Assembly (NCBI RefSeq): GCF_964199755.1
Contig: NC_133896.1
Span: forward strand, 104,252,301-104,316,300
Length of the DNA stretch: 64,000 bases
From: Larus michahellis
Taxonomy: Eukaryota > Chordata > Aves > Charadriiformes > Laridae
Reading direction: 5' to 3'
How positions within the stretch are numbered: the stretch's first letter is position 1; every line of letters begins with the position of its first letter. The notes beneath the pieces are model-generated. The model was not told the origin of the DNA. It searched no databases and was given only the letters and a program-made list of their open reading frames with translations. Below, piece by piece: positions 1 through 11,300 of the stretch. The position numbers and the translations under genes are program-made.

Positions 1-357
1 CAGATGACATGAGCATTAAGAAGGAAAAATGAGCATTGTATGTCTAGCATGTGAGTTCTGCCAATATGTGATGCATTAAGCTTCATCAAAGTGTTTGAGG
101 TCCAAGAGAGCATACTGATATGGAAGCCACATTAGATTTGATTTTTAAATGACTTGAAAGATAGATGTAGGTATTAGCATAGCACACCTGCAATTCTTCC
201 CCATGCACTTTGATCTAGCAGATGATAATTTGTATGGCATCACCTCAACCCCTGGTCCACCTGCAGTTTGTTAGGATGGCAGCCAACGTACATTATGGCT
301 CAGTTATTGGCAACCAAGTTGTCTGTCAAACAAAAAAAAATAGTCAATTGTTATTTA
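1..357. other. AT-rich DNA, no gene seen
   Basis: No coding frame with splice sites, no recognisable repeat and no RNA gene was seen. A short A run lies near 331-340. Confidence 0.6.
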
Positions 358-603
358 TCAGCAACCCTTCACCCAGTAAGTGCTGCTCATGAAGTGCTGG
401 TGCTGCCCACTTGCTTCCACATCTGCTTCGTAAATGTCCATGATGCTTTCTTCCCGGTCCCCCTCCCTGGTAATTCCCATGTGTTTGGCTTTTCGCATGG
501 CGGTATTTGGAAGCACCAGTAATGACAGCGGATGCGAGAATGGCTTCTCGCTGGCGCGGGCCGGGTGCCTGCTGTTCAGGAGTGGTACTCCACCAGGCTG
601 CAG
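358..603 (-). CDS. Candidate coding exon in a CpG-rich patch, product unknown
   Basis: On the - strand a frame is open from about 682 down to a TGA at 360-358. Within it an ATG at 498-496 has a G at -3 (ACCGCCATG) and starts 46 codons beginning MRKAKHMGITREGD and containing MDIYEADVEASG. Most codons begin with G or A, as in real coding DNA, and the peptide is hydrophilic without low complexity. A pyrimidine-rich acceptor (CCTTCCTCTGTCAG) would start an exon at 603, and a GTGAAG donor follows a TGG codon at 375-373; both are in phase 0, giving a 231-base exon of 77 codons. It could therefore be a first exon starting at the ATG or an internal exon. I do not recognise the protein. The opposite strand of the same patch also carries an exon-like segment (540-639), so the strand is uncertain. 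Confidence 0.35.
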   Translation of the reverse strand: MQPGGVPLLNSRHPARASEKPFSHPLSLLVLPNTAMRKAKHMGITREGDREESIMDIYEADVEASGQHQHFMSSTYWVKGC

Positions 604-645
604 CTGACAGAGGAAGGTGCTTGGCGCGGGGCAGAACAGGTAAGA
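360..645. promoter_or_regulatory. Small CpG-rich patch, possible promoter-proximal region
   Basis: The bases around 490-632 hold about ten CpG dinucleotides in roughly 140 bases, in clusters such as GGCGCGGGCCGGG and TTGGCGCGGGG. The surrounding DNA is AT-rich and nearly CpG-free. Such patches in vertebrates mark promoters, first exons or conserved exons. No TATA box is evident. Confidence 0.35.
540..639 (+). CDS. Candidate first coding exon with strong start context and perfect donor
   Basis: An ATG at 540 has A at -3 and G at +4 (GAGAATGG). It opens 33 codons starting MASRWRGPGACCSG and runs into a near-consensus 5' splice site, ACAG|GTAAGAG, at 639/640. The exon would end in phase 1. It sits in the CpG-rich patch, which fits a first exon. 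The peptide is rich in Arg, Gly, Cys and Ala, partly a consequence of the GC content, and is not recognised. In phase it would join the 1769-1829 segment. It competes with the candidate on the opposite strand, and only one of the two may be real. Confidence 0.25.
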
Positions 646-1768
646 GAGGCCACTTCCGAGTCCTGCTGTCTGTCAGCTTGGCAGGAGGAGCAATCAGACT
701 CATGTCAGTAAGGCAAGAATTTTAATTGAGAATGAAGCCACTCAAGCTCATTAAGCTGGTCTTAATTTGTAGCTTAAAGGTAGCTACTTTCCATTAAAAC
801 CAGATATAAATATATGCACATGGTTTGACCTGCTGGGTGCCTTGGGTTTTCCTCTCCATCACAGAGCTTCCTGGGGGCTAGCCACCCTCCCAGGAGAGCA
901 GACAAGGCAAGAAAGAAAAAGATGAAATTCCCACTGCAGAGTTGTCAGCACAGCCCTTGGTTTGGGGAAAGATTTTGTTTTCCTTCTAAGGTAAAAGACA
1001 AAGCTCTGACACCTCAGAGCCCTTCAGTTTAGGCTGAGACATGTGCACACCTTCAGTGAAAGACGAGCGGTTTTGGTGAGCTCCAGGTCTCCTCCTTGTT
1101 CTCCTGTCCTCCTTCTGTTGTGACAGTGTTGTTTTGGAAATATCTTCTCTCCTTTGGCCTCAGGAAACCAGTAAGAGTATTTTTCTGTTATCACAGTGGG
1201 AGCAACTAGGGCTTTCCATCTAAGTCTCTGTGCTAGGAGGAAAACTTTTTATCTGTCTACATCCAGCTGGCAACTTATCTAAAAGCAGCGGACACTGAGA
1301 TGAGCACTGTGCTACCAGGTGTTTCACAGAGCATGCTCCTCACTATGGCCTAGGTTTTATTGGCAGCTTCTTTTTCCTTTTATCTTCATCCTCATTTTCT
1401 TCCAAAGAGACAGAGTGCACGCACCGTTTCCAAATGACAATGTTACAAATTCCTCTCTTACTAAAGGGCAGTATTGCTGTTTCTTCTCCTTTTGCACCAA
1501 CAGCAGTTCTCCAGGTGTATTATTCAAATGTCAAACACAAAGACAGGATCCTACAGATAACATCAGGTACATGTCATACGCACGCGCAGCATGAAAAATG
1601 GTCCTTGACTCTGCCGGTTAGTTCACGTGTGGTGCACCTGCAATATATATTAGAAAAAAGTTGTATGTGTTTGTGGAGTATGTTGTATTACAGCTGTTAC
1701 ACAGTACCAGTCTTTGGACATTCCCCTCACCTCCGCCTCGCTTCCCCCTTCCTCCTGTCTGCCCCCAG
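640..1768. other. Intron-like DNA, no repeat recognised
   Basis: There is a good 3' splice-site match ending at 1163 (CCTTTGGCCTCAG), followed only seven bases later by a donor-like GTAAGAG, an arrangement seen at microexons but also by chance. A 138-codon + strand ORF (1434-1850) overlaps the end of this stretch, but it runs through a pyrimidine tract and is probably a chance frame. Confidence 0.5.
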
Positions 1769-1829
1769 GGATCATCTCTGGGCAAGAAACGCGTGCGTCT
1801 GCAAACCAGCTAGCAGACATCCCTACAAG
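1769..1829 (+). CDS. Candidate internal exon (61 bases), product unknown
   Basis: A very strong polypyrimidine tract and acceptor (CCTCCTGTCTGCCCCCAG) end at 1768, and a donor CAAG|GTAAAAG follows at 1829/1830. One frame entering in phase 1 reads through as IISGQETRASANQLADIPT and leaves in phase 2; a second frame (phase 2 in, 0 out) is also open. The segment has CpG-containing codons (ACG CGT GCG). If the 540-639 exon is real, its phase 1 end joins here without a stop. Neither peptide is recognised. Confidence 0.25.
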
Positions 1830-4444
1830 GTAAAAGAGGGACTCAGCTGAAGGATGGGTTTGCTAAGGTTGTAAAGCAATTATAACATCAAAATAATAGA
1901 TTTTATGGAAAGTCACGGAGGAAATAGTTGCCTGTATGTATAGCTACGGTGCAGAGTAAATTCAAGAAAGATAGTTATAAATGCCAAGCATATAGTGAAG
2001 CTGTGAACAGACCCATAACCTAGGACAATGTCAGACCTTCTGAAAGCTCGACCTTTCTGATTTATTTTTTTTGTTCCCCCTCACCTGGCTATGACATAGT
2101 CATGTTTCAAATCTGAGGAATAGGAACAAAGCCTCTCCTCTTCAGATGTGTAACTGCATAACATTAATATTATTGTATATAACTACTGTTATTAATTCCT
2201 GTTCTGAACGCACTTGTTGCAAATATTGCCTTTAGAAAAATTAATGCTTGTTCACTGAATGAGAAGACTCTCCCTCAGCAAAATATAATCAGAGTGAAAG
2301 AAATACAATTTCATCTCTGTTCTTTGCGGTGTTCACACTGTTATTTCCAATGTTATCCAAGCTGACAGCTGCAAACATTTCTCAGTATGCTACTTTCTCA
2401 ACCTGCTGAAATTACATTTTGTGCAGTTAGGTGCACAATCTTGTAATTTGCTACTCATTTCACAGATTAATATTCAGAAAAAAAAGAGTTAATAATAATT
2501 CTTTAATCATATTAAAAAGTAGTCAAAAAGAGAGACAGTTTAAGGACCACTGTATTTATAATTCTCTAGGCTTTGGAGCCATGTAGGTGAAAGGCAGGAG
2601 GCAGAGAATCTAAAACATGCATAGACTTACAGCCAGGGAAACTATAGCCAAAAATTATGAGGACATTTCTGTCCTTCAGTCAGCATGTGTTAAATTAAGA
2701 ACAACAGTTGACAGCGTCCTTCAGGAAGGACGTCCTTCTTCCCCTGAAGCTATAAGATCTGTGACACCACCAGTGATGTATTCCTGGGGCCGCAGGAGAA
2801 CAGAAGGCCCATGGATCCCCAGTTCCCCAGCGTCCTTAGGAGCGGGCTCCCCACCTGTGTCATTGTCAAGGCACGTCTGAGGACACCTCCTGGCTTTCTT
2901 TAAGAAATTAAATGACAAAAAAGAACAAAAAGCAATTTCCCAACTCATGATGTGGATCCATATTTGACAGAATGGAAGGCAAAGAACGTACTTGTGTAGG
3001 GCTGCATCTAGGATGGCATAGCTCCACGGCTTCCTGGTACCTGTTTATCAAGTGAAGCTGTTCAATCAAATAAAAATCCCAGCTGATTCTGACAGCCACC
3101 TGGTGGTGTGTGTGCCATTGCCAAAACTAACAACACACCAAGTGAAAGAGCTGGTCACAGCTAGAGGCTAAATCCTGCACAGAATTATGAGTTGTCCAAT
3201 CATATCCCATTTTAAAGGGAATGGTTTACAATTTACTGCTAAGCAGCCGTATTCCAGACCTTACACTACAACTACAATTGTGCTGGCATTGCCTGCCTGC
3301 CTCCCTGTTTACGGGCATCTTCCATGCATAAAACTTCTCAGATAACTGCCAAAATAGAAATACATTCCCACGGTTTTGGTGTGAATGTGAAGATATTTTG
3401 TTTTGAAAGAGGGTATAGGCTACATTTTACGTTGTATTTGTGCCTCAATTTAAGACAAACACAGTGGAGGGGCTAGGAGGCCCTTAAGGGCCTCATATGT
3501 CTGGGATCACGTCAATACCCATGCCAACAGTAGTAATAAAACAAGCACACAACGTTCAACGATTCTGCTCAGTGAATGCTTCTGGAAACGGTGAGACTCA
3601 TCCAAATTTCCCTGCTCTAAGTAGTAAGTGGAAACATAGGTTAAAAAAAAAAAAAAAAGGAAAAAAAAAAAGGCTTTCTTAGGGTATTTCCAGCAATTAG
3701 CAAGCTGTGCTAAAGGAGTGAAGACAGTCAAATTGTAAGTCAAAATTTTAACTGCAGAGAGATCCAGTGCAGGTTCTTTGTGTGTTTTATTATGTGGATT
3801 GGCTACATTATTTTATTTGAAATTACTTATCTGCCTGTAAGTAGTTTAATTGCAGTTAGTTATCTCAAATGTATTTTTCTTTATATTCCTTATATGGCAA
3901 TTTTAAGTACCTTCAGCAGAGATGTGCAAAGCTTCCCTTAGATTCCAAATACGGATATACATATAGCACATTTATTTCATGTAGGAGACTAATTCAAAAT
4001 GTGATTTTATTTTTAAGGGAGCATTTATGACCTGCTTTATTTGACTAAATAATTTGTGATTTTGTCAGGAGTGTGTGAGGAATATATATAATAAGCAATT
4101 ATCTGACATACCCTTCAAAGATATAAAGCAGTAGCAAGTCCCATCTTAGGTTTTTCCTTAAAAACATCAAATTTTGACTGCTAAATAAGTTTAAAATGAA
4201 AATTCCTCTTTCAGTTTCTAACCAGCTTCATTTAATACCTAGTGAACCCAGAGTACCTCATCGAGTGCTTGCAGAAATGTCTGGGCTAAGGCACAGATAT
4301 CCAAGTCCTTCCAAATAATCAACCTGTCTTCAATCACGCTTCAACCCTGCACCCCCAGATTAGGTCCACAGGGTCGTGGTGCAATTCGGGAGAAGATTTA
4401 GGCACGTGGAGGAAGAGGTCCTCTGGAAATTAAGCAGCACTTAC
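1830..4444. other. AT-rich intron-like or intergenic DNA
   Basis: No repeat family was recognised. An 87-codon frame (2617-2880 +) lacks supporting splice sites. A donor-like CG|GTGAGA lies near 3591, without a good acceptor upstream. Confidence 0.5.
3643..3671 (+). repeat. Interrupted poly(A) tract
   Basis: A run of 16 A, two G, then 11 A. No retrotransposed gene body was recognised upstream, so it is classed as a simple repeat. Confidence 0.9.
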
Positions 4445-4556
4445 CTCTGCTAGCCTGGAGTGAAGTGCTGGGCTTTTTTCTCCTCTCTGCTGGAGTCTGT
4501 AGGCTCTCAGCTGGCCACAAGCAGCAGAATCCGCTCTCTGTTCTCTCTACTTTTCA
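4445..4556 (-). ncRNA. Candidate non-coding exon on the - strand
   Basis: Read on the - strand, a long pyrimidine tract with acceptor (TTGTCTTCCCCATCTTTCCCAG) precedes 112 bases that end at a perfect 5' splice site, CAGAG|GTAAGT, at 4445/4444. All three frames contain stop codons, so it is not an internal coding exon. It could be an untranslated or lncRNA exon, or a chance pseudo-exon. No partner exon was identified. Confidence 0.25.
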
Positions 4557-6611
4557 CTGGGAAAGATGGGGAAGACAAAGATGGAGAGGACAGAGGCAGG
4601 TGTCCAGCCTTGTGATCAGAGAGAGCCCACCTCAGGGTGTACTTTCCATGGCTGTCCACGTGTGTTTAACTGAATTTTCAACTTGGGCTATGAAACCTGC
4701 TAGCACTGAAGGAATGTTGTGTCTGACTCAGCTCTGTAAAGGCTAACTGACTGGAACAGCCCTGTTTGTTTTAAGGATGTCGGTGGGGCTCAGCAGAGAA
4801 AACCCCTGTGGGCCTGCATCTCCCTAATTCACATTGGACATTTCCACAACCAAGAAAAATCATTATTTCAGTTTTTGGATGCTAAAATTTTTCTTTAGGA
4901 GAGTACAGTGAAACGATCTACATGATGTTCAATTTCCACTGAATTACGAAGGTTGGGAAGTATGGAAGGGAGCTGTGCCACTGGATTCGTCTAGCAGCAA
5001 AAATAAACTGCTAGCAAGTTTAAATGGTTACGTCTACAGTGAAACAAAAGTAAAAGATGACCCCAAACAGGGATCTTTACTTGAAAACTAAACCGCATCT
5101 AGATCTCAATGAGCATTTTGAACTGATATGACAGGACTTTGGTGGTATTCTAAAGAGAATGTTTTTTTCTTAATCTACATTTCTTTGTGGATCATGTGAG
5201 CTTGTTATCACCCATAACCCTGAGGTATAAGGTGTGTGTGTGGTCAGGCAGCTCTTTGACTCCATGGGAATGTGGAAACTCAACACTTCACAAATTATTT
5301 CTTCAATTTAAAAAACAGTGTTGTAGAAGACACTGCTGCAAAAGCTACTCTCTGTGATTTTCTTTTCAAGTAGCTGTAAAAGTTCTTGAAGATGTATGAG
5401 GTCTAAGATGTAATATTTGTGGGGATATTTCTGCTTAATGATAGAAATATGTTTATGGAAGAGAGAAGAATCTGTTTCTTGAGAAAGGAAAAACATTCTG
5501 GATTTTCCTCCATCTGTGGATTGCAAAACGTTGTGGTGGTTGCTCTCACACCGTGCTCTTTTGGTTGCTTGTGCTGTGGCTCTGTACAAATGCTGAAATA
5601 TGTGCTCTGAAATAGTGAAAGTGAGATGCTAACTTTAAGGACTCAGGTTATGTCCATGTCATAAATTGTCAAAGCACGCAGGTGTGTGTTTGAAGAGAAA
5701 AGGTGCACTAACTAGCAGGAAAAATATTCTGAGCAGTAAGGCATGCCAGACTAGAGGTCCTCGTATTGTGGCTTAGAGGGAACACGCCACATGCAGGTAG
5801 CTGCCACTGATTTAGTTCAAGTTTGCAGATAAAGCTAAATATGGTGATGCCCACAGGATGTTACTTGTAAGTATTACTGCTGGGAACACTGGACTGCTCT
5901 GTGTGACTTCTGCTGATTATGTCATTTCAGAATAAGTTGAATAAAATTCCGGAAAATGCACTGTCAGGAACCCTTTTGACCAGGAGTTGGGGAAACCATT
6001 AAGGAGTAAGAATCTCAGCCAGATGCTTATATCTCATTTTATTTGATCATTTTAATGATTTACCATTTCCTTGACTGACTTTTATGACAACTTTGTCTTG
6101 GGTGTTAAAGTTTTTTTTTTTTTTAATTTCATTTTTAAATTATTTTTACATGCGCCACTATTTTCCTTTCAAATGGGGTCGGAATAGGGTTGGCTTTTCC
6201 CAATGTTCACTTTGTCAAATCATCAGAGACAATTGAACTAGAAATCTCCTTTGATAATTTATGATCATAGAACAGTCTTCTTCCTGAACATACCAATAAA
6301 AGAAAGCATGATTTGATTCATTTCAGCTCATAGGCACTTCTAAAAATTGTGGAGATGGCAAAGGGTGGTCATGTTTTTTAAAGTCACAAAACTGGGAGCT
6401 GGTTTTTCTGGTTGGCCTTCTTTATTCGCCTTCTCAGACTTCTCAAGAGGCCTCGCTATTCACTTACCTCATTCTTTATTTTTTAACATTAACATTTTGA
6501 TAACATATAGTAGAATCTCCCTGTATGTTTTGGGAGATGTTAACTTTTTTGTACTTGTTGCTAGCCCAGTTGATAGAACTCCGGAGTCAAAATTGGAGGC
6601 CACCTTCAGAA
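4557..6611. other. AT-rich DNA with scattered splice-like motifs
   Basis: No gene is supported. The motif CTT|GTAAGTATT at 5867 is a near-perfect donor core, and 64 bases later there is an acceptor (GATTATGTCATTTCAG, ending 5930). The implied intron is unusually short and the flanking peptides are not recognised. A T run lies at about 6110-6124. Confidence 0.45.
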
Positions 6612-6721
6612 TATTGTGACTGTTCATCTCTTCTTATTTGCTCAGCTGTAAAATGAGGATTATTTTCTGATTCATAGTAACAAAAACCTATGACTATGTG
6701 TGAAGTACATTGAGGACTCAG
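6612..6721 (+). mobile_element. Probable old CORE-SINE/MIR-type remnant
   Basis: The segment contains CTCAGCTGTAAAATGAGGAT, which matches the well-conserved central part of tRNA-derived CORE-SINEs (MIR: CTCATCTGTAAAATGGGGAT). About 60 bases later it has TGTGAAGTACATTGAGGACTC, like the downstream part of such elements. It is highly diverged, with no A/B box or tail seen. Confidence 0.4.
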
Positions 6722-7711
6722 GTAGAAAAATTTTTGTGTGCAACAAACGCAAAAGACTCACCAGTTCGTAGGGTTACAGGCTCCCAGTGAAGGAAAATGT
6801 AATACTAAGAAAACTGACACAGAGGTTTAGAAAATAATTTTATTCGATTTAAGATTGAAAGTTCTTTTTAGTTTCGTCCAGCTTTGCTCTTGGAAACTGC
6901 AGAGACCATATGGCTTTTTTTAAATCATTTTTGTTTGTCTGAATGTTTTGAGTGCCTCATCTGGGAGAAATAAAGGGAACTCCTATTTTCTCACAGGTTG
7001 GGAGTCAATACTTTCAAAAAAAATAAAAATTCTTCAAGAGCAACAATCCAAATTGATTTTTTTTCAAGCAGCACTTTAAAATCTCGGTTTGTAAATTTTA
7101 CATCCAATAATTTAAGTAATCAAAATATATATATATATAAAAAAATTAAAAACAAAATAACAAAAAAAAAAGAGACTTAGGCAATTAGGCTTTGTCCTGA
7201 TATAGAAGGGTAATATTAGTCACCCTGAGGGAGATATCAGTAAAGGTTAGGTGATGCATCTGACGGAGCATCAGGAGTGGGTGAAGGCAGCAGAAGTTCA
7301 AAGCAGAGCATTTTGAGTGTGGGGAGTGAACAGGCAGCAAAACATACTCTCCAAGAAACAGAAGCAAGGGTGGAAGAAAGACAAAAGACATTGACAGCAA
7401 AGAGAAAGGTTTGAAATTTTTCCTATTCACAGGAAAGCACTGACAGCATCTTAGCTGCGGAGGCTGGGAACAGCAGGTGCAAAACTGAAATCTAACTGGC
7501 GTGGGTGCTCTTATAAAAAGGGCTTAGTCCTGTTTCGCTTTTGCGACCTTCCTGGTGTGAGGAGCCATTCAAACCTTGCCTTGCTAATGCAGTATCTCTG
7601 CCGGGAGGGGTTCGAACCATGTGTCCGGTTCATATCACTGTTCATTTCATGGGCTGACAGGGTGCCATATGCCCTGAGGCTTTTTCTCCCATCTCTTCTT
7701 TTCTCCCCCAG
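6722..7711. other. AT-rich DNA with a short TA repeat
   Basis: An (AT)n tract and A-rich sequence lie at about 7120-7170. An acceptor-like TCCTATTTTCTCACAG ends at 6996; the frame after it is open to a weak donor TTT|GTAAAT at 7090/7091 (phase 2 in, 0 out). It runs through A-rich low-complexity codons and is not supported on its own. Confidence 0.45.
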
Positions 7712-7739
7712 TTGAAGAATTTTCTTTATCTACCTCCGT
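7712..7739 (+). CDS. Weak candidate 28-base exon behind a very strong acceptor
   Basis: The acceptor (CTCTTCTTTTCTCCCCCAG, ending 7711) is one of the best in the window. A donor CCGT|GTGAGA follows at 7739/7740. The frame LKNFLYLPP enters in phase 0 and leaves in phase 1, which fits the next candidate exon at 8184. Without the donor the frame runs on to a TAA at 7787-7789, so this could also be a terminal exon or a chance acceptor. Confidence 0.18.
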
Positions 7740-8183
7740 GTGAGAAATCACTTCTGCTCACCAAAATAAATACTATCTCAGTGAATTAAAGAAAATGGAT
7801 GGCAAGTATCCAAAGAGAAGATCTTTCATTTTCTTGTGTTGCATTAAATCTTAAGATCTTTTCTGTATGTAATGAGACTACTCTTTTTGTCTTTATTGCT
7901 GCATCTAATCTGATCAGTTATTCATATGATAAAAACTTTTGGTAATGTTTATATATTTGTTTTATAGCAATAGCTTACCCATGACAGAAGTTTTTGTGTG
8001 TCTAGTGCATTAGCATATTGTTGACTTTTAATCTGGTAATCAGTGGACTTTAGACTAGTTAGCTCTAAAGGGATGGATGAAAGTGGAGGAACAGAAAGAG
8101 ATAGAGAAGCAATAGGATGTTAGTGAAAAACTAGAGAAAATGCTACAAGTTTTAAACTAAAACGGTAACAGATTTTGTTCCAG

Positions 8184-8336
8184 CTGGTAAGGAGGCAAAC
8201 ACAGAAACCAGTGCAGCTGCTGGGGCTGTAAACGAAAGAATTTCTGGGGAAGAAATTGATTATTCCACTCAGCAGGACTATTTGGATGTTAATTTGTCCA
8301 ACGATGAATTTGACAATACAGCTGATACCCATGAAG
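8184..8336 (+). CDS. Candidate internal coding exon, acidic peptide, unknown gene
   Basis: This 153-base segment is bounded by an acceptor (GATTTTGTTCCAG, ending 8183; a weaker one ends at 8171) and a donor GAAG|GTATAT at 8336/8337. It enters and leaves in phase 1. The single open frame gives about 50 residues, including GAVNERISGEEIDYST and DYLDVNLSNDEFDN. Codons start mostly with G or A, and the peptide is strongly acidic with no Cys or Trp, unlike chance translation of AT-rich DNA. I do not recognise the family; the region looks disordered. Its phase 1 end joins the 17908 candidate to make a GAG codon. A 42-base phase 1-1 segment at 11528-11569 could lie between them. Confidence 0.42.
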
Positions 8337-11300
8337 GTATATGTTCTGTTTTCTCACAACACTTAGCTCATCTCTGGGAATTCATATCTGGATTGATCAA
8401 AACACAAAGTGTCTTACAACAGAAAATCCAAATATCCTTTAAAGAGGCACCACTCACAGAAAGATAATAGATGTACTAGAGTTATAAGAGTTTCTTACAA
8501 CAAAAGTCTTTAGTAACTAGTTGAATTATCAATCTACAGTAATTTGGGTGTTTTGACAAATGTGATTTTTTTTTTTTTTTTGTAACTAAGTTAAAAAACT
8601 AGAAACCCTCAAATGCTAAATGAAAATTTATTTCTTTGGCAAGCAAAGGACATTTTCATTGCTGTCTCTGTTTCATTTTCAAAAATTAACACATTAGAAA
8701 GGGGTCAAGAAATTTTATTCTCACTGAGAGAGATAAAGAATGACTCAGTTTATTACTCTGATCTCTGTACAAGTCATAGCCCAAGCTAAAGCTGATCCTA
8801 AATCACATGAACACACGTGATTGCTGTTGCTACATGAAAAAAATTACACAGAAAACTTTATTATTTATTAAATTAAATTATCTTCAGCACAGTAGACAGG
8901 AGAAAATTTGAATACTTTGTCTAGAATTTATTTATCAAGGTACATGAATGTAGAACAAATTATTTATCATCCTTCCTCAAACCTAAGTCAGAAACTACAC
9001 CGAAAGATTAAATACAAAATACTGCTGCAACAAATTTGAGAGTGCGATGCTTAAAGATATGTTTTTTGGTGATTCTTTTGAAGTCTGAGATATGAGATTT
9101 CCTGGTCACAGCTGGTGTGGGTGCAGCTCTAAGGTGACTGTCAGGGTGCCTGGAGCTGGATCGTCCTTGGACACAAACTCCTGAACCGATTGCCTTTAGC
9201 GAGCAAAAGCGTTTGTGCAACTACGCGTAGCTTTGACCCTGCAACTAAATAACTCCCTACGGGTCCCTAAGTGGCCTCAGCAAAGGTAATTGATACCAAA
9301 TTATAAAATGTGAAATTTAGTTAACTTTTAGGGATTTTTTTTCTTTCCCTTTTTTTTTTCTTTTTCCCCAGTAGCTATTGCCGGACACCTGGATTTCTTT
9401 TCTTGGTTTTTGTTTTGTTTTGTTTTGTTTTTTTTCTTCTTTCTTCTCTGAAGCCGTGTACTATTTTATATTAGACTGGGATGAATGATGATTGTTTACC
9501 ATATAAAGTCACATCCTCTGCTTGCAAAATCAGTCATTTTCAAATCCAAGAGCAATTTACACAAAATTTTACAGTTTTATTGGTCTCCAATGGCAAGATA
9601 TAATTTCAGAAACAGACAAACCCTCAAGAAAACAAGAATTTTCTTATGCCTGTCTCCCTAGTACTAAGTAGTCAGTTGGGGAAGGGGGAAGGAAAGGAGG
9701 AAGTAAGCAGCTGATATTAATCTAAGTAAGTAGATGGTTTTGCCAAAACTACCCATGAGACATCAGCAACTTTTTCTTGGGAGATGAAGCAATCTTTCTC
9801 TGTGATATTTCAACAACTTTTTTTTTTTTTTCCAAAGGAATTGCTTTTCAAATTCTGCAGTACTTGACAGCCTTGAAAATAATGCGTCCCAATTCCTAAA
9901 AAAATAGGAAATAGTGTACAGAGGCTAGGAAAAAAATCAATGTTTGTGTCACTTCTTTTCCAAGGAAAAGTTTAAGGGCAATTAATTCCAAAAAATTTCC
10001 AAGATAAACTCCAAATCCAAAGAAACGTAGCGTCATATGCACCATCCTCCAGTGTTAGAGAACCATGCTGGAGAACAAATGTTAAAATATGTAACCTGCC
10101 CAAATGTAGTAAGTGTTTTATATTTCTTTGTGCCTTAAGTTGTTGAAAGACACTTTAATTAAAAACAAGCAGAGAGCGCATTAGTTCAGTATGAACTAGA
10201 CAACACAAACATTGGAAAAAGGATGATAATGTGTTAAGGTAAGAAAATTAAAACAGGAATGAAAGATTTCATTGTCTGCACAGAAAGGGGATGTTTAGCT
10301 TTATTAAGAAAGGTGAAGCAACAGTAACTGGGAATTGGAAGAATCTGAGAAGAAAGAGAAGAAAATTCTTCAAACTGAGTGTTTAGTGACCAGTCCTACA
10401 GCCCTTAGTCCTGCAGCAACAGACGGGGCAGAGTGGACAACTTTTGGCTCTTTTAAAAGGAAGAGAGTAGAAAACTGGAAAGAGGAAAAAAAAGTAGTGG
10501 AGAAGCTGTGCTGAGAGTCATCACCTAGAGACAGCAAAAAAAAGCCTGAACAGAAAGATTCAATCACCTCAAGTCATGTAAACAGCAGGGGGACTAACAA
10601 AAAATATGGGAACCTTCACTGCTGGAGGATGAAAAAGTAGGAAAATACCAAAACGCATGATGCAAGGGTGTACCAAGGGGGAAATAAACATGATTCAGGA
10701 ATAAGGCCAGTTGAGCGGTTTTTTGACAGGATCATTTTAAAGCTTATGCTTTTAATGGAACCTGTCAGTATGGACAAACTGCTATTAGAAAGTTATCCTT
10801 TTGGTCAAAATTAGAGAAACCCCAGAGACCAATCCCAAAATATCTTGCATCATTCCAGAGGAAATGCTGACTTAAGATGTGGGAGGAAAACAGAACAGGA
10901 AACTAGTATGATATTAGCTATTCCAGTGTGATTGAGCCTCAAGTTTATTGTGAAAACCTGAAAAAAAATCAGCCCAATGAGTAGTTCTGAAAGTACAAAA
11001 ATGTTCAAGATAAGAATATTTCTGTCTTGTTGCATTCCTATTTGGGTTTTGAGAGTGAGGGGAACATTTGAGTCTTAATCAAGTGATTTTTGTTTAATTT
11101 CTGTAGGTTTATTCACAGACATTTGCATAGTGTTACTAGAGATTTCAGGCTTTATATTTGTTCTTTATCTTATTAAACAAACCAATTTTAAAATGACCTA
11201 TTTTTAATCACAAAATAAATAAATTTACCACTGAACATAAGGTAAAACTGCTGTCATAGCAGAGATATTTGTTAGCACTCTGGAAAAAAAAAGAAAAAAG

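Noticed and set aside
1434..1850. 138-codon + strand ORF with ATG
   Set aside because: It runs through a polypyrimidine tract and donor, shows no domain, and its length is within chance expectation for 64 kb.
5815..5860. Short KFAD-KAKYG-like reading similar to the CR1 FADD block
   Set aside because: Similarity is limited to about 30 bases, with no CR1 match on either side; treated as coincidence.
7605..7625. GGTTCGAACC motif resembling a tRNA T-loop/B box
   Set aside because: No A box, acceptor stem or cloverleaf can be placed around it on either strand; the match is a short palindrome.
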